Translations under genes and position numbers: made by a program | Assembly: GCA_963766295.1 (NCBI GenBank) | Contig: CAVXYW010000002.1 | Coordinates: forward strand, 1,922,001 to 1,986,000 | Origin: JBBDRJ01 sp963766295 | Lineage (GTDB): Bacteria; Actinomycetota; JAICYB01 | Length of the DNA stretch: 64,000 bases | Direction: 5' to 3' | Part shown: one piece after another, positions 1-8,899 of the stretch | Layout of the letters: each line of letters begins with the position of its first letter | Numbering within the stretch: the first letter of the stretch is position 1 | Notes under the pieces: generated by a model | What the model saw: the letters and a program-made list of their open reading frames with translations, nothing else | Databases searched by the model: none | What the model was told of the DNA's origin: nothing

Positions 1-1
1 G

Positions 2-961
2 ATAACGATTCCCTACGCCGACGCGCTGGCACAGCAGAAAGTTGTGAATATCGGCGCCCCATATCCGTCGCGCCGGTGGTTCGAGAGGCGCAGGCCGTAC
101 TCGTGGAGCACCTTCACCGACGGCACCGCCGTCGTTGAAGCTGCGGCCAACTGGACGACCAAGCGCCTGCGCAACAAACCCGTTTGCTGCGCAGGCGATG
201 AGTACAACGGCCGTCCGAGGAAGTACGCGGCTCTTGCGCCGGAGAATGCCGAATACCAAGAGTCCGTTAACGCTTTGCTCGAACGCATGAACAAGGCCGG
301 GATGAAGGTCGATCTGAACGTCAAATACAAGATCGACGTGAACTCGATGCCGAACCAGGCTTCCAACATCGTCGCTCAGCTGAAAGATGCCGGCATCACT
401 TCGATCTTGTGCGGCTGCGATCCGATCATGCTCGCCGTCGGCTTGTCACCGAAGTCCAACGAGCAGAACTACTTCCCGGAGTGGCTTACGGCCGGCCTGG
501 CGTTCGTCGATCAAGACATCGTTGCCCAGCTGATAGATGGACGGCAGTGGAAGCACGCCTTCGGGATCGCTTACAACGCGCAAAACGAGCGCCTGGGAGC
601 CTCCTACGCATACAACGCATACAAGGCGGTGCAGCCGAACGACGAGCCCGCCTTCGGTGTCGAGATCTACTACGCGCAGCTATACGTGCTTGCCATCGGT
701 TTGCACATGGCCGGCCCGAACCTGACACCCGAGTCCTTCGAAGCGGGGATGTTCAACTACCCGGGAGGAACCGGCCCACTGGGTTCTTGGGCATTCGATC
801 CGGGTGACTGGACCACGACGGACGACTTCCGCGAAGTGTGGTGGGACCCCGAACGCACATCACCACAGAACGGCCAACCCGGCGCTTGGGTTGAGCTCAA
901 CGGCGGAAAGCGGTACTTCCCGGATCAGCTTTACGAGGGAGATGCGCCCTACTTCAAATGA
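2..961 (+). CDS. ABC transporter substrate-binding protein, N-terminus outside window
   Basis: The frame is open from the first bases, so the signal peptide and N-terminal lobe lie upstream; 319 residues are visible. The visible part reads as the C-terminal two-thirds of a two-lobed periplasmic-binding-type protein, with alternating strands and helices such as the segment around GITSILCGCDPIMLAV. No family signature is decisive. The call rests mainly on context: the stop codon overlaps the next gene (ATGA), and a fused LivH-LivM permease and a fused LivF-LivG ATPase follow in the same direction. In that transporter class this protein captures the substrate outside the membrane. The ligand could be a branched-chain amino acid, an amide or another small molecule; nothing here decides it. 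Confidence 0.75.
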   Translation: MTIPYADALAQQKVVNIGAPYPSRRWFERRRPYSWSTFTDGTAVVEAAANWTTKRLRNKPVCCAGDEYNGRPRKYAALAPENAEYQESVNALLERMNKAGMKVDLNVKYKIDVNSMPNQASNIVAQLKDAGITSILCGCDPIMLAVGLSPKSNEQNYFPEWLTAGLAFVDQDIVAQLIDGRQWKHAFGIAYNAQNERLGASYAYNAYKAVQPNDEPAFGVEIYYAQLYVLAIGLHMAGPNLTPESFEAGMFNYPGGTGPLGSWAFDPGDWTTTDDFREVWWDPERTSPQNGQPGAWVELNGGKRYFPDQLYEGDAPYFK

Positions 962-1182
962 CACCTAGGCGAATCACTAACAACGTGGAACCGATCGCTC
1001 CGCTCCGGGAGTTGATCTGGAACCGGCACATACTGCGCGGTTTCGGCCCATTGGTCGTCGCCATCGCGCTCTTCGTACTGATGGTCGTGCTGGTACCAAC
1101 CGTTGCGCGCGAACGCGAGACGGTGATCGAGACACCGGCTCCGGTTCCTACGGCCACGGCTTTCCCAACCGGAGCTCCCTAA
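958..1182 (+). CDS. small single-helix membrane protein between transporter genes
   Basis: This 74-residue protein has a cytoplasmic-looking N-terminal third, one strongly hydrophobic helix (about residues 31-48, GPLVVAIALFVLMVVLVP) and a short Pro/Thr/Ala-rich tail. Its ATG lies in the upstream ATGA overlap and its TAA overlaps the permease ATG (TAATG), so it is almost certainly translated together with its neighbours. I do not recognise a family. Its fixed place between binding protein and permease suggests an accessory subunit, perhaps tethering the binding protein, but that is inference. Confidence 0.7.
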   Translation: MTPRRITNNVEPIAPLRELIWNRHILRGFGPLVVAIALFVLMVVLVPTVARERETVIETPAPVPTATAFPTGAP

Positions 1183-3317
1183 TGGTTCTCGACTGGAGGC
1201 GTATCGCTTCGCAACGTCCGGTGCAGATCGTCACGGGTCTGGTGCTGCTGTACTCGGCGCTTTATTGGATTCCCGGTTCACCACTACCCGATCGTCTTCC
1301 CTGGGGCGTCGTCACGCAGGGAGTGATCTTCGGGACGAGCAACGCGTTGCTCGCGATGGGCTTGATCCTCATCTATCGCACGACGCGGATCATCAACTTC
1401 GCGTACGGCGCGATGGGGGCCATGCCCGGCGCTCTTGCTGTGGGCCTGTTCGTTAGCAAGGGATGGAACTACTGGCTGTGCATCGTCCTCGGGGTTGTGG
1501 TCGGTGTCGTCGTCGGAACGCTGATCGACATCCTCATCATCCGCCGCTTCGCGGACTCGCCGCGCCTCGTGCTGACCGTGGCAACCATCGGGCTTACACA
1601 ACTCTTGGGTGCGATAGGTCTCGCTATAACGCTCGCGCTGGGAACCGATGTGTTGATCGGCAATATCGACACACCCATCGACGCGAGCTTCTTCGTCCGG
1701 CCTTATCCGGTTCGCGGCGATCACATCCTCATGGTCGCCATAGCTCCGGTGGTACTTGCCGCGCTGGCGTGGTTCCTGCTTCGAACCGACGTCGGTATGG
1801 CCGTGCGCGCAGCCGCCGAGAACCAGGACCGCGCGCTGCTACTAGGTGTACCGGTGCGAAGACTTCGCACGATCGTGTGGGCCGTGGCCGGCGGCCTCGC
1901 AGCGCTGACGTACATAACCAAGGCTCCGTTCACCGGCGTGTTGCCCGAAGGCATCGTGGGGACCAGCGTCATCCTTCCCGGTCTGGCTGTGGCCGTGATC
2001 GCGCGCTTCCAATCGCTGCCGATCGCGCTGGCCGGTGGAATTGGTCTGGGCATCATCGAATGGACGGTTCGCTGGAACATCCACGCCGAATCGATCTTCG
2101 ATGTGACGTTCCTCGTGATCATCCTTCTCGGCTTGCTGTTGCGGCGCGAGCGCCTAACGAGAGCCGAGACCGGCGAGTCGAGCTGGGACGCGACTGGGGT
2201 ACTTCGTCCCATACCCGACAAGCTGCGCAATCTGCGGCGCGTTCGGGGCCCGCTGCTTGCGATTAGTACCCTCATCGCTTTCGCAGCGATCTACGTTCCG
2301 CTTCAAGCCGCGCCTTCGACCGTCGTTCTCATGAGCTTCGCCGTGGTCTGGGGAATCGTGGCCATCTCTTTGGTCGTGCTGACCGGCTGGGGCGGCAACA
2401 TCTCGCTCGGACAGTTCGCGATCGTCGGGATCGGAGCAATGGCGGCCGGCAACCTGATGATGCGATGGAATGTCGATTTCTTCGTCGGCATTGTTTTCGC
2501 TGCGGCGGCCGGCGCGATCGTAGCCGTCCTCATCGGTTTGCCCGCACTGCGGATCCGTGGTCTGTACCTGGCCGTAACAACGCTGGCCTTCGCGGTCGCA
2601 CTCGACTCTTACTTCCTGAACCCCGTCAACTTCTCGAGCTTCGTCCCGGATTCGATCCTGCGTCCGATCCTGTGGAAGCGCTTCGACATGTCCAGCGAGT
2701 GGGTGACGTTCTACTTCTGCCTTGGAGTGTTACTCGTGGCTGTTGGAGTCGTTCGCGGTGTCAGGAAAGCCCACTCCGGAAGAGTGATGATCGGCACGCG
2801 CGACAACGATCGGGCTGCCGACGCGATGGCGGTTCCGACGGTCGCCGTGAAGCTGACGACGTTCGTTTTCTCCGGCGCTCTGGCCGGCGTGGCCGGCGCC
2901 CTTTACGTTCTTGTGCTTGCCGGTGCCGCGCAGGGAACGTTCCATCCGAGCATGTCGCTCGAGGTGTTCGCGATCGCCGTGATCGGCGGATTGGGATCTG
3001 TGTCCGGCGCGCTTTCCGGCGTCTTCTTGTTCCGCGGCATCGACTTCGTTCTCGGTGAGTCCTTCTCGGGCGAGGTTGCCGCCATCATCCGGCTGAGCCT
3101 TACGGGAGCAGGCTTGCTGGCCATCCTTTACTTCGTTCCCGGAGGTATGTGGCAATTCGTTCAGAAGATCCGCGACCGCTACCTGCGTTGGGTGGCCAAG
3201 CGGGAAGGCATCGAGGCGCCGCCGGAGATAACCGAAGAGGAGCCGGATGTCGATGAAGAACATGCTTCGGACGAAACATCTCTGATCTCCGGCGCGCTCT
3301 CGGGGAGCGACAAGTGA
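1182..3317 (+). CDS. fused LivH-LivM-type ABC permease
   Basis: At 711 residues this is about twice the length of one branched-chain amino acid permease. Residues about 30-320 are LivH-like, with the segment LIYRTTRIINFAYGAMGAM. Residues about 365-670 are LivM-like, with LTGWGGNISLGQFAIVGIG. The last 40 residues are an acidic tail. In the known family LivH and LivM are separate subunits forming the membrane channel; here they are one chain. The start ATG overlaps the TAA of the small membrane protein, and the stop overlaps the GTG start of the ATPase gene. Substrate is not predictable from the sequence. Confidence 0.92.
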   Translation: MVLDWRRIASQRPVQIVTGLVLLYSALYWIPGSPLPDRLPWGVVTQGVIFGTSNALLAMGLILIYRTTRIINFAYGAMGAMPGALAVGLFVSKGWNYWLCIVLGVVVGVVVGTLIDILIIRRFADSPRLVLTVATIGLTQLLGAIGLAITLALGTDVLIGNIDTPIDASFFVRPYPVRGDHILMVAIAPVVLAALAWFLLRTDVGMAVRAAAENQDRALLLGVPVRRLRTIVWAVAGGLAALTYITKAPFTGVLPEGIVGTSVILPGLAVAVIARFQSLPIALAGGIGLGIIEWTVRWNIHAESIFDVTFLVIILLGLLLRRERLTRAETGESSWDATGVLRPIPDKLRNLRRVRGPLLAISTLIAFAAIYVPLQAAPSTVVLMSFAVVWGIVAISLVVLTGWGGNISLGQFAIVGIGAMAAGNLMMRWNVDFFVGIVFAAAAGAIVAVLIGLPALRIRGLYLAVTTLAFAVALDSYFLNPVNFSSFVPDSILRPILWKRFDMSSEWVTFYFCLGVLLVAVGVVRGVRKAHSGRVMIGTRDNDRAADAMAVPTVAVKLTTFVFSGALAGVAGALYVLVLAGAAQGTFHPSMSLEVFAIAVIGGLGSVSGALSGVFLFRGIDFVLGESFSGEVAAIIRLSLTGAGLLAILYFVPGGMWQFVQKIRDRYLRWVAKREGIEAPPEITEEEPDVDEEHASDETSLISGALSGSDK

Positions 3318-5005
3318 CGCCGGCTCGCCGCGCCAAGAAACGAAGCGGTCAGCCGTTCCTCGAAGTTCGCGACCTCGACGTTTCCTACGGCCCAGTCCAG
3401 GTTCTCTTTGGACTGAACCTCGACATCCACGAAGGCGAGATCGTCGCCCTTCTCGGGACCAACGGCGCCGGCAAGTCGACCTTGTTCAAGGCGATCTGCG
3501 GATTGCTCTATCCAACGAACGGAACGGTTCGTTTCGCGGGCGAAGACATAACCGAGCTACCAGCGAACGAAACTGCCGAACGCGGCGTCGTGATGATGCC
3601 GGGCGGGAGAAGCATCTTCCCCACTCTCACAGTGCGCGAGAACCTCCGGCTTGCGCAGTGGATGAAACGCAACGACTCTAAGGCCGCTCGGGAATCGGAG
3701 GAGCGAGTCCTCGATCTCTTTCCCCGGCTGACCGACCGATACGACCAGCTGGCCGGAAATCTCTCCGGTGGAGAGCAGCAGATGCTCGCTGTCAGCCAGG
3801 CATTGATCCCCGATCCGAAGCTGCTGATGATCGACGAGCTCTCGCTCGGACTTGCACCAACCATCGTCGGACAGCTCATCGATGTCGTCCGACGCGTTCA
3901 CGAGACCGGGATAACGATCGTTGTCGTCGAGCAGTCGATCAATGTCGCGCTCAACCTCGCCGAGCGGGCCGTCTTCATGGAGAAGGGTGAGTTCCGCTTC
4001 ACCGGTCCGACGAAGGAGCTCCTTGACCGTCCGGACATCCTGCGTTCGGTGTTCATCGCCGGAGCCGGAGCTTCCGGCCGAGCGAGCAATGGCTCGCGCA
4101 GAGGACGGAGCCGCCCGCGCACGCAAGCACCGATCCGAGTCGCTCCACCCGCCAACGCTCCCGTGATCTTGGAGTGCCGGGAAGTAACGAAGCGCTTCGG
4201 TGGGATCGTCGCAGTCGCCGACGTCTCGATCGTCCTAAAGGAAGGACAGATCCTCGGATTGATCGGGCAGAACGGCGCAGGCAAGACGACGCTGTTCGAT
4301 TGTGTGTCCGGGTTCCTCGGCGTCGATGGAGGACGCATCTTCTTCAAGGGCGAGGACATAACAGAGAAGGCTCCGCACGAGCGCGCGAAGCTCGGTCTCG
4401 GACGATCCTTCCAAGAGGCGCGTCTATTTCCGACGCTCACCACGCGTGAAACGATCGCCATCGCGCGCCAGCGGCATGTGTTGTCACGGTCTTTCGTCGC
4501 CGCCGCCTTCCGCCAGCCCGTGCAACGCGACTCCGAACGCGACGTTGCCGAGAAGGTCGAGTTCCTGGTCGAGTTGATGGGTCTCACCGCCTTCCGCGAG
4601 AAGATCACCGGAGAGCTCTCCACGGGAACCCGTCGCATCGTTGAGCTCGCCTGCATATTGGCGTCCGACCCGGATGTCGTCGTGTTGGACGAACCGTCCG
4701 GTGGCGTCGCGCAGAAGGAGACGGAGGCACTCGGCCCCTTGCTGCAGCGCGTGCAGGTCTACACCGGAACGTCGGTCCTCGTCATCGAGCACGACATGCC
4801 GTTGCTGGCGAGCATCTGCGACGAGATGTACGCACTAGAACTGGGCCAGGTAATCGCGCACGGAACTCCCAACCAGGTGCTCAACCACCCCCAGGTGATC
4901 GAGTCCTACTTGGGCACCGATCAGTCGGCCATCGCGCGTTCGGGAGCCCATCGCAAGCCCGGCCGCCGCTGGGCGCACACAAAACGTCCGGGCGCGAAGC
5001 GCTAG
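3314..5005 (+). CDS. fused LivF-LivG-type ABC ATPase
   Basis: Two ATP-binding domains lie in one 563-residue chain. The first is LivF-like: Walker A GTNGAGKS at 48-55, signature LSGGEQQ near 150, Walker B LLMIDE near 170. A basic Ser/Arg/Pro-rich linker of about 35 residues follows. The second is LivG-like: Walker A GQNGAGKT near 318, an altered signature LSTGTRR near 435 and Walker B VVVLDEPSGG near 455. It powers the adjacent permease. The GTG start overlaps the permease stop (GTGA). The order F then G and the fusion mean a single polypeptide would supply the whole ATPase dimer, which differs from the usual two-gene arrangement. Confidence 0.92.
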   Translation: MTPARRAKKRSGQPFLEVRDLDVSYGPVQVLFGLNLDIHEGEIVALLGTNGAGKSTLFKAICGLLYPTNGTVRFAGEDITELPANETAERGVVMMPGGRSIFPTLTVRENLRLAQWMKRNDSKAARESEERVLDLFPRLTDRYDQLAGNLSGGEQQMLAVSQALIPDPKLLMIDELSLGLAPTIVGQLIDVVRRVHETGITIVVVEQSINVALNLAERAVFMEKGEFRFTGPTKELLDRPDILRSVFIAGAGASGRASNGSRRGRSRPRTQAPIRVAPPANAPVILECREVTKRFGGIVAVADVSIVLKEGQILGLIGQNGAGKTTLFDCVSGFLGVDGGRIFFKGEDITEKAPHERAKLGLGRSFQEARLFPTLTTRETIAIARQRHVLSRSFVAAAFRQPVQRDSERDVAEKVEFLVELMGLTAFREKITGELSTGTRRIVELACILASDPDVVVLDEPSGGVAQKETEALGPLLQRVQVYTGTSVLVIEHDMPLLASICDEMYALELGQVIAHGTPNQVLNHPQVIESYLGTDQSAIARSGAHRKPGRRWAHTKRPGAKR

Positions 5006-5012
5006 CAGCGAC

Positions 5013-5462
5013 TTAGAAGTACAACCTCGAGATCGTCTCGGCTACGCAGGCCGGCTTGTCCTTGCCTTCGATCTCTATGGTCACTTCGGTCTTCATCTGT
5101 GCGAAGCCTTCGCCTTCCTTCACCTCGAGCAGCTTTCGGCGCGCGCGGATCTTGGCGCCGGCGGGAACAGGCGTGATGAACCGAACCTTGTCCAACCCGT
5201 AGTTGATCCCCATCTTCACGCCCTCAGGTACGGGCAAAGGCTTGCCGCCTGGCAGGGTTACGACGAGAGACAACGTCAGAAAGCCATGGGCGATCGTTCC
5301 ACCGAATGGTCCCTGCGCGGCTCGCTCGGGGTCGACATGGATCCACTGATGATCACCGGTCGCGTCGGCAAATTGGTTGATGCGTTCCTGCGTTACCTCG
5401 AGCCAATCTCCGGCTCCCAGATCGGCGCCGATGAACTCCTGCAATGCGTCGAGCTTCCCCAT
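5013..5462 (-). CDS. MaoC-like hot-dog dehydratase
   Basis: This 149-residue single-domain protein carries the (R)-hydratase signature FADATGDHQWIHVDPERA near residues 31-48, with the Asp and His of the catalytic pair in place, followed by GGTIAHGFLTLS. The family hydrates enoyl-CoA thioesters or dehydrates 3-hydroxyacyl-CoA in fatty acid oxidation or synthesis. It is convergent with the transporter operon (8 bases from its stop) and divergent from the glycerophosphodiesterase gene, 53 bases away. Its physiological acyl chain is unknown. Confidence 0.9.
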   Translation of the reverse strand: MGKLDALQEFIGADLGAGDWLEVTQERINQFADATGDHQWIHVDPERAAQGPFGGTIAHGFLTLSLVVTLPGGKPLPVPEGVKMGINYGLDKVRFITPVPAGAKIRARRKLLEVKEGEGFAQMKTEVTIEIEGKDKPACVAETISRLYF

Positions 5463-5515
5463 CGATTTTCTCCTCGTTTCCTAGTAGCGGGACAAGAGGA
5501 TAGCCTCCGAGACAG

Positions 5516-6295
5516 ATGACACGTCCCATGGTCGTTGCACATGCCGGCGCGTCGGGGCACGCACCAGCGAACACTTTCGGAGCCTACCGGCGAGCCCACG
5601 ACACCTACTCCGAAATCTGGATGGAGTTCGATGCGCAGTTCTCAAGTGACGAAGTCCCAATGGCGATCCACGACGACACGCTCGATCGCACAACCGATGC
5701 GTCCGGATTGGTCTCCGATCGAACAGCGGACGATCTGCAGAAGGTCAATGCGGCCGCTAAGCATCCGGGCTGGGATTTCGAACCCGTCCCGCGCGTTCGG
5801 GACCTCGTCGAAGAAGGACGAGACGCAGGGTGGCGGCTGATCTGCGAGATTAAGAACATCCCCGGCCAGCCCCGCTTCGACCACGGCGGCGAAAGCTACG
5901 CCGAAGCGCTGAACAAGATCTTCGTGGACTCGAAGTTCCCGTTCGACCGGCTCGTGGTGATCTGCTTTTGGGCTCCCACGCTCGATGCACTGAAGAAGCT
6001 GAACAGCGAGATCGCTCTCGGCTACCTCACGGTCCCCGAACTGCCGGGCGGAATGGGACTGACGGCGGCACAGAACCTCGATATCTGTCGCGATCACGGA
6101 TACCACGTGAGTGCGCCCAGACACTCGACACCCGACCTAACGAGCGAGCACGTAGCGGACGCGCACGCCGACGGGATCCAAGTGCACGTTTGGACGACCA
6201 ACGAGCCCGACGAGATCGAAGCAGCGATCGCCAAAGATCTCGACGGGATCACCTCGGACTATCCCGACCGCGTACTCAGCGCGCTCGGCCGCTGA
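5516..6295 (+). CDS. glycerophosphodiester phosphodiesterase family protein
   Basis: The 259-residue protein has the GDPD signatures in order: HAGASGHAPANTFGAYRRA at the N-terminus (first catalytic His region), EFDAQFSSDEVPMAIHDD with the metal-ligand Glu/Asp and second catalytic His, and CEIKN near 110. The family hydrolyses glycerophosphodiesters to glycerol 3-phosphate and an alcohol. There is no signal peptide, so a cytoplasmic enzyme is likely. It converges with the HAD-acyltransferase gene 4 bases downstream, so both neighbours touch phospholipid metabolism, though they are on opposite strands. Confidence 0.88.
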   Translation: MTRPMVVAHAGASGHAPANTFGAYRRAHDTYSEIWMEFDAQFSSDEVPMAIHDDTLDRTTDASGLVSDRTADDLQKVNAAAKHPGWDFEPVPRVRDLVEEGRDAGWRLICEIKNIPGQPRFDHGGESYAEALNKIFVDSKFPFDRLVVICFWAPTLDALKKLNSEIALGYLTVPELPGGMGLTAAQNLDICRDHGYHVSAPRHSTPDLTSEHVADAHADGIQVHVWTTNEPDEIEAAIAKDLDGITSDYPDRVLSALGR

Positions 6296-6299
6296 GACC

Positions 6300-7730
6300 T
6301 TATTCGGATTCTTCCTTAGCGTTGGCCGGAGTTGCCGACCGGATCTGTTCCTCGGTGGGCTCGGGCGGGTTGCTTACCTCGTCCGGCAGCATCGAACTGA
6401 TCCGATCCATCACTTCTTGCGCCAGCAGGTGATATGTCGCCGCGTTCGCTTCCCGTCCCGGCGGGATCTTCAGCGACATCGGCTCGCCCACCTTCGCGTA
6501 AACCGGCCTTCGCGCTATTAGCTCGGTCACCTTCGGCACCCGGCTGTTGCGCGGCCAGATCCTCTCCGTACCCCACATCGCAACGGGCACGACCTGCACG
6601 TCGGTCGCCACAGCCAAACGCGCGACGCCTGTGCGTCCTCTTAGTCGCGGCTCGAAGAACTCGCGGCCGCGCGGGATCGTCCCTTGCGGGAAGATTCCGA
6701 TCGCCTGCCCTCGACCGAGTGCATCGATGGCCTGCTGCAACGGTGTGATGTCGCCGGTGCCGCGTTCAACGCGGATCTGACCGAGTGCCCGCGCGGCCTG
6801 GCCGAGCACGGGTGCCTCGAACACCTCTCGCTTGCCGAGATAGCGAAGCTTCCTTCCTCTGCGGCTCGCCAGGAACGCAAGTGCAACCGGGTCGACGTAC
6901 GAACGGTGATTGGCCGCGATGATGATCGGACCCTCCCGTGGAATGAGCTGGACGCCTTCGGCCACGACGTTGACCGGCGCGATGAGTGGATGCGCGAGAG
7001 GACGCAGCAAGTCGTAGACCTCGGGCGCCATCTTCGGGACGCCCTCACGGTTCTTGAAACCGAGGACGGGCCAGCCTTTACGCACGGCATAGGCACGAAG
7101 GACGGCGTCCGGATTCACAACACGCGGATAGCCGACCATCTCGAGCAGGTGACGGTCGTAGTAGCTGTCGGAGTAGGCGTAGCTCTCGTCCAGCTCGATG
7201 CCTTCGCGTTCACAAAAAGCTTTGACGGCTTCGGCCTTGTCCGGTCCCCACAACCATTTGCCGATGAGATTGCCGGTGTACACGCCTTGCTGGTCCTCTT
7301 CGTACTCGGTGGCGATGAGCCTGTCGACGCCGAGGCGATCGGCCAGCGGCTCGACGATGTCGCGGCCCGTGCTCGTTGCTATGACCACGAGATGGCCTTG
7401 CTCCTGGTGGCGCCCGATCAGTGTTCGTGCTTCCTGGTAGACAGCGGCATCGAGCTTGTCGATCGAACGTGCAGCCGCTTCACGCAGATCCTGCCGCGAC
7501 CAACCGGCCACTCTGTTCAGGGATCGCTTGGTCACCTGCATGCCGATCCAGGTCTCACCGACGATACGGAAGAAGCGACGTCCAACATCGGCCAGAGCCT
7601 GCTCGCGGTCTGAGATCAGACCGCGTTCCTTCATGGCGTCCATGATCAGCAAGCCGGACGAATCGCCCAGAAGCGTGCGGTCGAGGTCGAAGAATGCTGC
7701 GCGCTTGGTCACTGGGACCAATGCTCCCAT
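6300..7730 (-). CDS. HAD-family phosphatase fused to PlsC-type 1-acylglycerol-3-phosphate acyltransferase
   Basis: Residues 1-225 form a HAD-IB hydrolase with the nucleophile motif FDLDRTLL near 14-21. Residues about 250-430 form a PlsC domain with the acyltransferase motif NHRSYVD (His and Asp four apart) near 280 and the substrate motif FPQGT. Most relatives read FPEGT, so a Gln replaces the usual Glu. The family combination is known in actinobacteria and may couple acyl transfer with phosphate removal in glycerolipid synthesis. I prefer the ATG at 7730. A GTG at 7757 is also in frame but would run into the start of the divergent racemase gene. With the chosen start the protein has 476 residues. 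Confidence 0.88.
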   Translation of the reverse strand: MGALVPVTKRAAFFDLDRTLLGDSSGLLIMDAMKERGLISDREQALADVGRRFFRIVGETWIGMQVTKRSLNRVAGWSRQDLREAAARSIDKLDAAVYQEARTLIGRHQEQGHLVVIATSTGRDIVEPLADRLGVDRLIATEYEEDQQGVYTGNLIGKWLWGPDKAEAVKAFCEREGIELDESYAYSDSYYDRHLLEMVGYPRVVNPDAVLRAYAVRKGWPVLGFKNREGVPKMAPEVYDLLRPLAHPLIAPVNVVAEGVQLIPREGPIIIAANHRSYVDPVALAFLASRRGRKLRYLGKREVFEAPVLGQAARALGQIRVERGTGDITPLQQAIDALGRGQAIGIFPQGTIPRGREFFEPRLRGRTGVARLAVATDVQVVPVAMWGTERIWPRNSRVPKVTELIARRPVYAKVGEPMSLKIPPGREANAATYHLLAQEVMDRISSMLPDEVSNPPEPTEEQIRSATPANAKEESE

Positions 7731-7744
7731 AGACTCCGAACCCG

Positions 7745-8899
7745 ATGGCCGGCCCACTTCAAGGTTTCCGTGTCCTGGATTTCTCGCGCCTCGCGCCGGG
7801 TCCGTACGGCGGGATGCTCCTCGCCGATATGGGCGCGGACGTCATCCGCATCGACCGCGCACCTCTGGGCACCGATCTCGGTGCCGCCTTCGGCGACACG
7901 CTCGGTCGCGGCAAGCGCTCGGTGGGTCTCGATCTGAAGAAACCGTCGGGCGTCGAGGTTGCGCTGCGCATCATCGACACCTGCGATGTGTTGCTCGAGG
8001 GGTTTCGCCCCGGAGTTATGGAGAGACTCGGTCTCGGCCCGGACGTGGTGCTCGAGCGCAATCCTCGCATCGTCTACGCGCGCCTGACCGGTTGGGGACA
8101 GGAAGGGCCGCTCGCGATGGAAGCGGGACACGACATCAACTACATCGCAGTGTCAGGAGTCCTTCACGCCTTGGGCCGTCGCGGTGAACGTCCTCTACCG
8201 CCGATCAATCTTCTCGGTGACTTCGCCGGCGGCGGTTTGATGTGCGCGTTCGGTATCGCTCTTGCGCTACTGGAACGCGAAAAATCCGGAAAGGGGCAAG
8301 TCGTCGACGCCGCCATGATCGACGGCGCGATGAACCTGCTGACGTTCCTGGCCTCGGCTTTCCAGGCCGAGATGTGGGGCCCTCGCGGAACCAATCTCAT
8401 CGACACCGGCGCGCATTTCTATGAGGTCTACGAGACGTCGGACGGCGGTTTCATGTCCGTCGGCGCCATCGAGCCGCAGTTCTACGCCGAGTTCCTCGAC
8501 GGTCTTGGCATGACGGACGACCCCGACTTCGCCAAGCAGCACGATCAGTCGAAGTGGCCCGAGCTCCAGCAACGCGTCGCCGACATCTTCAAGACGAAGA
8601 CGCGCGAAGAATGGACGAAAGTTTTCAAAGGACGGGATGCCTGCACATATCCTGTGCTCTCGCCGAAGGAAGCGGCGACGCATCCGTTCAACGCCGAGCG
8701 CTCGACACACGTCAAGGGAGCGTTCGACGTGATGCAGCCTGCCCCCGCTCCGAGACTGTCGCGCACCCCGGGCCAGGTCGAAGCGGGACCACCGCAGCCG
8801 GGTCAGCACTCGCGGGACGTGCTGCGGGAAGCCGGTTACAGCGACGAGGAGATCGAGAAGCTGGGAGCCGAAGAAGCCATCGGCCTCCCCAACTCGTGA
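7745..8899 (+). CDS. mcr: alpha-methylacyl-CoA racemase (CaiB/BaiF class III CoA-transferase family)
   Basis: The 384-residue protein opens with GPLQGFRVLDFSRLAPGPY, typical of the class III family. It keeps the racemase-type active-site stretches AGHDINYIAVSG (catalytic His) and INLLGDFAGGG (catalytic Asp). These two segments separate methylacyl-CoA racemases from CoA-transferases such as CaiB or Frc. The enzyme interconverts (R)- and (S)-2-methylacyl-CoA so that branched or sterol side chains can enter beta-oxidation. Its TGA overlaps the GTG of the M42 peptidase gene. The C-terminal 60 residues are Pro/Ala-rich and less conserved in appearance. Confidence 0.87.
   Translation: MAGPLQGFRVLDFSRLAPGPYGGMLLADMGADVIRIDRAPLGTDLGAAFGDTLGRGKRSVGLDLKKPSGVEVALRIIDTCDVLLEGFRPGVMERLGLGPDVVLERNPRIVYARLTGWGQEGPLAMEAGHDINYIAVSGVLHALGRRGERPLPPINLLGDFAGGGLMCAFGIALALLEREKSGKGQVVDAAMIDGAMNLLTFLASAFQAEMWGPRGTNLIDTGAHFYEVYETSDGGFMSVGAIEPQFYAEFLDGLGMTDDPDFAKQHDQSKWPELQQRVADIFKTKTREEWTKVFKGRDACTYPVLSPKEAATHPFNAERSTHVKGAFDVMQPAPAPRLSRTPGQVEAGPPQPGQHSRDVLREAGYSDEEIEKLGAEEAIGLPNS

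Noticed and set aside
8554..8895. N-terminal extension of the M42 peptidase inside the racemase gene
   Set aside because: It would lie out of frame over coding sequence; the GTG at 8896 overlaps the racemase stop and matches the family start.
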